Shown here: piece by piece, positions 59,854 through 64,000 of the stretch
Layout of the letters: the number at the start of each line of letters is the position of its first letter
Position numbering within the stretch: position 1 is the first letter of the stretch
Origin: JASHSH01 sp036490215
GTDB lineage: Bacteria; Pseudomonadota; Alphaproteobacteria; Rhodospirillales; Magnetospirillaceae
DNA: 64,000 nucleotides
Assembly (NCBI GenBank): GCA_036490215.1
Contig: DASXEH010000018.1
Location: 67,326 to 131,325 of the forward strand
Direction of reading: 5' to 3'
The notes under the pieces: model-generated
The model's database searches: none
The model's input: the letters and a program-made list of their open reading frames with translations, nothing else
What the model was told of the DNA's origin: nothing
Position numbers and translations under genes: made by a program

Positions 59854-61314
59854 ATGACGCAGCCTCTGCACAACCTGATCGCTGGTGTACCAACCGATCT
59901 CTATATTGGCGGAAAATGGTGCGCGGCATCGGACAAAGCCTGCTTCGATGTCATCGACCCGGCAACAGAGAGCCCTGTCGCTTCGGTGGCCAGTGCCAGT
60001 GTGGAAGATGCAAAGGCGGCCGTTGATGCGGCGGCTGCAGCCTTCGAACCGTGGGCAGCAAAGAAGCCACGCGAGCGTGCCGAGATTCTACGCGAAGCCT
60101 TCGAGTTGCTGACGGCAGATGCAGAGCGCTTTGCGAAGCTGATCACCCTCGAGAATGGGAAAAGCCTGAGCGATGCGCGGGGCGAGGTCGCCTATTCGGC
60201 TGAGTTCTTCCGCTGGTACGCAGAGGAGGCAGTACGCAACATCGGCGATATATCGCGCGCACCCGCCTCGGGTGCGCGCATTGTCACTCAGCACAAGCCC
60301 GCCGGCATCGCACTGCTGGTGACGCCATGGAATTTTCCCTTGGCGATGGCGACCCGCAAGATTGGTCCCGCTCTGGCCGCCGGGTGCCCGGTGGTGATCA
60401 AACCAGCATCCGAAACACCGCTAACCATGCTGGCGCTGATGCCACTTCTGGAACAGGCGGGTGTGCCGGCGGGAATCGTCAATGTCATTCCCTCGCGTCG
60501 TTCCGGTCCTGTGGTCGAGGCGATTCTGAAGGACATGCGGGTGCGCGTCGTCTCCTTCACCGGATCGACCCAGGTCGGCCGCACTTTGCTCCATGCCGCG
60601 GCCGATAATGTGGTGAAACCGGTGATGGAGCTGGGCGGCAATGCGCCCTTCATCGTCTTCGAGGACGCCGATATCGATGCCGCCGTCGAAGGCGCCATGA
60701 TCGCCAAGATGCGCAATATGGGTGAGGCCTGCACCGCCGTGAACCGTTTCCTGGTGCACGAGTCGATTCATGATGCCTTCGCCGGAAAGTTGGCTGAGAA
60801 GATGGGTGCCTTGAAGATGGGCAACGGGCTCGAAGAGGGCGTTGCCTTGGGGCCGCTGGTTAATGCGTCGACCCGCGACAAGGTTGCCAAGCTGGTCGAC
60901 GATGCGGTGAGCAAAGGTGCCAAGATCCTTGTAGGTGGGAAGCGGCCCGAGGGTAAAGGCTATTTCTATCCAGCCACGGTGCTATCGGCCGTGCCTGACA
61001 ATGCTGAGCTAATCTGCGAGGAGATATTCGGCCCGGTCGCGCCGATCCAGACATTCAGAGAGGAAGCCGATGCGATCCGGCGCGCCAACGACACGGAGTA
61101 CGGGCTCGTTGCCTATCTCTACACGCGCGACCTATCACGCGGCATGCGGGTATCGGAAAAGCTCGATTTTGGCATGGTCGGGCTCAATCGCGGCATCGTC
61201 TCGGATCCTGCGGCGCCCTTCGGCGGCACCAAGCAGAGCGGGTTAGGCCGCGAGGGTGCCCACGAGGGCATTCTCGAATTTATGGAGACCCAATACATCT
61301 CGGTGACGTGGTAA
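59854..61314 (+). CDS. NAD(P)-dependent aldehyde dehydrogenase (succinate-semialdehyde type)
   Basis: The ATG at 59854 gives 486 residues. Catalytic Cys in MGEACTAVNRF at about 293, general base E259 (ELGGN) and PWN at 158-160. Very similar in motif choice to the ALDH at 48790-50259, so the two are probably duplicates serving two pathways. Cotranscribed with the LivF-like gene and the HIBADH-family gene (next start 14 bases downstream). Confidence 0.92.
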   Translation: MTQPLHNLIAGVPTDLYIGGKWCAASDKACFDVIDPATESPVASVASASVEDAKAAVDAAAAAFEPWAAKKPRERAEILREAFELLTADAERFAKLITLENGKSLSDARGEVAYSAEFFRWYAEEAVRNIGDISRAPASGARIVTQHKPAGIALLVTPWNFPLAMATRKIGPALAAGCPVVIKPASETPLTMLALMPLLEQAGVPAGIVNVIPSRRSGPVVEAILKDMRVRVVSFTGSTQVGRTLLHAAADNVVKPVMELGGNAPFIVFEDADIDAAVEGAMIAKMRNMGEACTAVNRFLVHESIHDAFAGKLAEKMGALKMGNGLEEGVALGPLVNASTRDKVAKLVDDAVSKGAKILVGGKRPEGKGYFYPATVLSAVPDNAELICEEIFGPVAPIQTFREEADAIRRANDTEYGLVAYLYTRDLSRGMRVSEKLDFGMVGLNRGIVSDPAAPFGGTKQSGLGREGAHEGILEFMETQYISVTW

Positions 61315-61328
61315 TGCGGGAGAGCGCT

Positions 61329-62276
61329 ATGGAGATCGGGTGGATCGGCGTCGGGCGCATGGGCTTGCCGATGGCGACGCGGCTGGTAAAGGCCGGCCAC
61401 AAGCTCAAGGTCTGGAATCGGACGCGGGCCAAGGCCGAGCCGCTTGCGGCGTTGGGTGCTGTCATCGTCGACCGGATGGAAGACCTGCGGCATGCCAACG
61501 TGCTGTTCACTATGTTGGCCACCGGCCATGATCTGGAGGAGGTGTGTTTTGGCACTTTCGGGCTAGCCGACAGTGGAGCTCAGAAGAGGCCCCGCATCAT
61601 CGTCGATTGTTCGACGATCGGCCTCGACGAATCGAAGGCGATCCGCGAGAAGCTGACGGCGCGTGGCGTCCACTATCTGGCCGCGCCGGTCAGCGGCAAC
61701 CCGCAATGTGTCGTCGCCGGTCTGCTGTCGACCGTGGTCTCAGGGCCCAGATCGGCATTCGATATGGTCGAGGCGATTATGCGCGATTATGCGCTCGGTG
61801 GCGTCTCTTACGCCGGTGAAGGGGATCTCTCGCGGATCTGCAAGATCGCTCACAACGTCTTCCTGGCCGGCGTGATCGAGCATCTGATCGAGGTGACGCT
61901 GCTGGCACAGAAGGCCGGCGTACCGCGTCATGCCTTCCTCAATTTCATCAATGGCAGCGTCTTGGGCTCGGTCTTCACGACCTACAAGTCACCGGGCTTG
62001 GTCAATCTCGACTTCCCGGCCACCTTCACGCCGACACTGCTGCGCAAGGACATCGATCTCGGTCTGGCCGCCGCCCGCGAGCTGGGCGTGCCGATGCCGG
62101 GAACGGTAGCCGTGCGCGAGGTGCTGCAAGCCCATTTCGGCGTAGCTCAAACGAAGGCTGATCCCGATGCCTATCTGGCGCAGGATTTCAATACGTTGAT
62201 CGAGACGATGGCGCTGCATGCCGGCATTACGCTGACGCCGGAGAATGTGCAGATGCCAACCGGCTTCGAGATCTGA
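61329..62276 (+). CDS. NAD(P)-dependent oxidoreductase, HIBADH family
   Basis: The start at 61329 has GGGAGAG upstream (alternative ATG 61308). 315 residues: Rossmann motif WIGVGRMGLPMA, the APVSGNP region in place of DAPVSGG, and the catalytic Lys in RICKIAHN (about 177). It is more divergent than the family members at 31711 and 46621, so a different beta-hydroxy acid is likely. 14 bases precede the Gfo/Idh gene. Confidence 0.9.
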   Translation: MEIGWIGVGRMGLPMATRLVKAGHKLKVWNRTRAKAEPLAALGAVIVDRMEDLRHANVLFTMLATGHDLEEVCFGTFGLADSGAQKRPRIIVDCSTIGLDESKAIREKLTARGVHYLAAPVSGNPQCVVAGLLSTVVSGPRSAFDMVEAIMRDYALGGVSYAGEGDLSRICKIAHNVFLAGVIEHLIEVTLLAQKAGVPRHAFLNFINGSVLGSVFTTYKSPGLVNLDFPATFTPTLLRKDIDLGLAAARELGVPMPGTVAVREVLQAHFGVAQTKADPDAYLAQDFNTLIETMALHAGITLTPENVQMPTGFEI

Positions 62277-62290
62277 GGGGAGCCGCCGTC

Positions 62291-63283
62291 ATGAAGGTCG
62301 CCGTCGCGGGGTTGGGTTGGTGGGGCAAGCAGATCATCCGCAGCCTGGCCGCAAGCCCGAAGTTCGAAGTGGTCAGCGGCGTCGATCCCGTGCCGCCCGG
62401 CGATGCTGCGGCTTTCGCGGCGGATCATCGGATCACGATCGAGACCGATTTGGCGACCGTCCTCGCTTCGCCGGCAATTGAGGGTGTCATCCTGGCCACG
62501 CCACATCTGCTGCATGAAGAACAGGTGCTGGCGGCGGTGGCCGGCGGCAAGCACGTGTTCTGTGAAAAGCCGCTGACGATGACGGGCGCCGGTGCGCAAA
62601 AGATGGTCGACGCTTGCACGAAGGCCGGAACGGTCCTCGGCATCGGGCATGAGCGGCGGTGGGAACCCGCCTTCGAAGAACTGGGCCGCCTGATTCGCAC
62701 TGGCGCATTGGGCGTGATCCAACACTTCGAAGCCAATGTCAGTCACGACATCCTGCGTCCGCTGCCGCCTGGCAGCTGGCGCCTCGATCCGATCCATGCT
62801 CCGGCCGGCTTGATGACCGGTGTGGGCATCCATCTCACCGACTTATTTATCTCCTTTGTCGGCCCTGCCAGTACCGTCAGTGCCGAGACAGCCCGCATGA
62901 TCTTTCAGGCGCCAGCCGACGATTTCGTCACCGCGCGCATCCGGTTCAAGTCGGGCGTCCATGCCGTGATCACCGGTCTCTCGGCCACGCCCTACTATGG
63001 GCGCGTAACCGTTTTCGGCGATATCGGTTGGGCCGAGGTAATCGCCGAGGCGAATGTCGATCAGGGCAAGCCCACGGTGTTGATACACAGCGACGGCAAG
63101 GTCCGGAACAGGCACAGCTACGAAGCCACCGACACCGTGCGGCTCAATTTCGAAGCCTGGGCCGACGCGATTGCGGGGAATACACCGTATCGCTTCACGC
63201 CGGAGCAACTCGTCGAAAATGTCCGCGTCTTCGAGGCGATCGTTTCGTCGTCCAACAACGGTGGTACGACCGTCGTTCTCTAA
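62291..63283 (+). CDS. Gfo/Idh/MocA-family oxidoreductase
   Basis: A 330-residue dehydrogenase: Rossmann motif VAGLGWWGKQII (5-16), the diagnostic CEKPL at about 91-95 and the DPxH-like region IHAPAGLMTGVGIHLTDLF near 170-188, where the His acts in catalysis. Family members oxidise sugars and cyclitols such as myo-inositol at one hydroxyl. As last gene of the operon it would act early in degradation of the imported compound. No terminator was recognised after it. Confidence 0.92.
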   Translation: MKVAVAGLGWWGKQIIRSLAASPKFEVVSGVDPVPPGDAAAFAADHRITIETDLATVLASPAIEGVILATPHLLHEEQVLAAVAGGKHVFCEKPLTMTGAGAQKMVDACTKAGTVLGIGHERRWEPAFEELGRLIRTGALGVIQHFEANVSHDILRPLPPGSWRLDPIHAPAGLMTGVGIHLTDLFISFVGPASTVSAETARMIFQAPADDFVTARIRFKSGVHAVITGLSATPYYGRVTVFGDIGWAEVIAEANVDQGKPTVLIHSDGKVRNRHSYEATDTVRLNFEAWADAIAGNTPYRFTPEQLVENVRVFEAIVSSSNNGGTTVVL

Positions 63284-63305
63284 GGCAATGAGCGAATTTC
63301 GATAG

Positions 63306-63471
63306 GGCGATGCTCCTCTTGCGTCTATCAAGCAGCCGAACATGGCGGTTCTGATCGACACTATGGAAGCGGACGGGTTGGTCGAGCGTCAAATCTTCGA
63401 CAGCAACCGTCGGGAGCGCTGGCTTTTCCTGACCAAGACCGGCAGCGCACTTCATGGCCGGCTATCCAATC
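63306..63471 (+). pseudogene. MarR-family regulator fragment
   Basis: About 55 codons read APLASIKQPNMAVLIDTMEA followed by DGLVERQIFDSNRRERWLFLT, the recognition helix and wing of MarR regulators. The N-terminal dimerisation part is missing, and similarity ends near 63471, where the sequence becomes antisense to an amidohydrolase fragment. There is no valid complete gene. Confidence 0.75.
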
Positions 63472-63506
63472 AGGCATTGTCGTCCGGTTCTCAGTGCATA
63501 CCGAAG

Positions 63507-63935
63507 TCAGATAATTGGCCAAAGAGGGCCGGCCTTTACGCCGGCGCGATCCATCAAGTTGGTCGCCACGCGTTCGAGTTCCGATTTGAGCCAAGTCTCG
63601 TCGATCCCAGTCATTACGCGATGGCGCATCAAAACCTGACCGTTGACGATGACGGTGTCCACCGACGCCCCATCGGCGCTATAGACCAGATTGCGGATGG
63701 GATCGCGGCACGGCTTCCATTCGATGCCGCTCGTCTCGATCAGTACGAGATCGGCAAGTTTGCCGGCTTCGAGCGATCCGATCTCGTCATCCCATAGACA
63801 GGCTCTTGCGCCGTCGATCGTTGCCATCTCCAACGCTTTATAGGCGCCCATAATCTCCGGATCGACAAAGGCGTCCTTATGGGCGCAAGCGGCATGGCGA
63901 TACGAAATGGCCGCTCCAAAGCGTCTTCTCCAGAT
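63507..63935 (-). pseudogene. Amidohydrolase (AtzA/cytosine deaminase-like), C-terminal fragment
   Basis: The frame covers about 142 codons and begins at an AT-rich boundary: a TAA closes it at 63936-63938. It contains ALEMATIDGARACLWDDEIG and GSLEAGKLADLVLIE, the C-terminal beta-sandwich of metal-dependent amidohydrolases. The metal-binding domain (about 300 residues) is absent. In-frame ATG codons exist (for example 63851) but cannot make a functional enzyme. Confidence 0.78.
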
Positions 63936-64000
63936 TTACGTATTTTTATAGTTTATATTTATATAAAAACACTGTGACAAAGTTTTTTAAAATTGACTCT
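63936..64000. other. Abrupt AT-rich tail at the window edge
   Basis: By hand count 12 of 65 bases are G or C, against a clearly GC-rich neighbourhood. It begins exactly where the amidohydrolase frame is broken. It may be the edge of a foreign insertion, a mobile-element end or a rearrangement junction; the rest lies outside the window. Confidence 0.6.

Noticed and set aside
1..64000. Searched for CRISPR repeats, tRNA or rRNA genes, insertion-sequence ends and riboswitch-like leaders
   Set aside because: No regularly spaced repeats, no cloverleaf or conserved rRNA sequence, no transposase-like frame and no leader matching a known riboswitch was recognised by eye.

Overview
The window reads as accessory carbohydrate and organic-acid catabolism DNA from a GC-rich proteobacterium, most likely an alphaproteobacterium. 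The reasons are the gene families (two LivKHMGF-type transporters, three ribose-type ABC transporters, a Tat-exported binding protein, FadR-subfamily GntR regulators, a split transketolase) and codons rich in G/C at third positions. The species cannot be named from the sequence. No rRNA, tRNA, CRISPR array, insertion sequence or replication origin was seen.

Layout. 1-2889: the end of a ribose-type ABC transporter (ATPase tail, permease) and an AldA-like aldehyde dehydrogenase. 2899-9483: a LysR regulator divergent from an acid-degradation module (amidohydrolase, HpcH/HpaI aldolase, hydratase-fold protein, aldo/keto reductase, D-2-hydroxyacid dehydrogenase) with a permease gene remnant inside it. 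9943-22680 (minus strand): a LysR regulator, an aldo/keto reductase, a metallo-beta-lactamase-fold hydrolase, a five-gene branched-chain-amino-acid-type transporter, an NTF2-like protein, an epimerase, a maleate isomerase-family protein, a binding protein-like protein without a signal peptide, and mmsA. Two promoters in this block share an identical 16-base element.

22980-29833 (minus strand): a ribose-type ABC operon in which one permease is fused to a strictosidine synthase/SMP-30-like beta-propeller and a second, free propeller gene follows. It diverges from a GMC oxidoreductase (30056). 31711-42044: HIBADH-family dehydrogenases, carboxymuconolactone decarboxylase-family (CMD) proteins, SDRs, hydrolases, two lactonase-type metallo-beta-lactamase proteins and a GntR regulator. 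42269-50259 (plus strand): a third ribose-type transporter, CMD, HIBADH, GntR and aldehyde dehydrogenase.

51127-63283: a LacI regulator divergent from a long plus-strand operon holding a split transketolase, a 6-oxocamphor hydrolase-like crotonase, a complete LivKHMGF-type transporter, aldehyde dehydrogenase, HIBADH and a Gfo/Idh/MocA dehydrogenase. This looks like one uptake-plus-degradation pathway, possibly for a cyclic polyol or cyclic ketone, with no obvious match to a textbook pathway. The window ends with two gene fragments and an abrupt AT-rich tail.

Recurring themes are oxidation to lactones or acids, lactone hydrolysis, beta-hydroxyacid oxidation and aldehyde disposal, each next to its own importer and regulator. 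Several decayed genes (permease tail, CMD gene, sulP and its HTH neighbour, marR fragment, amidohydrolase fragment) show that the region has been assembled and trimmed repeatedly.
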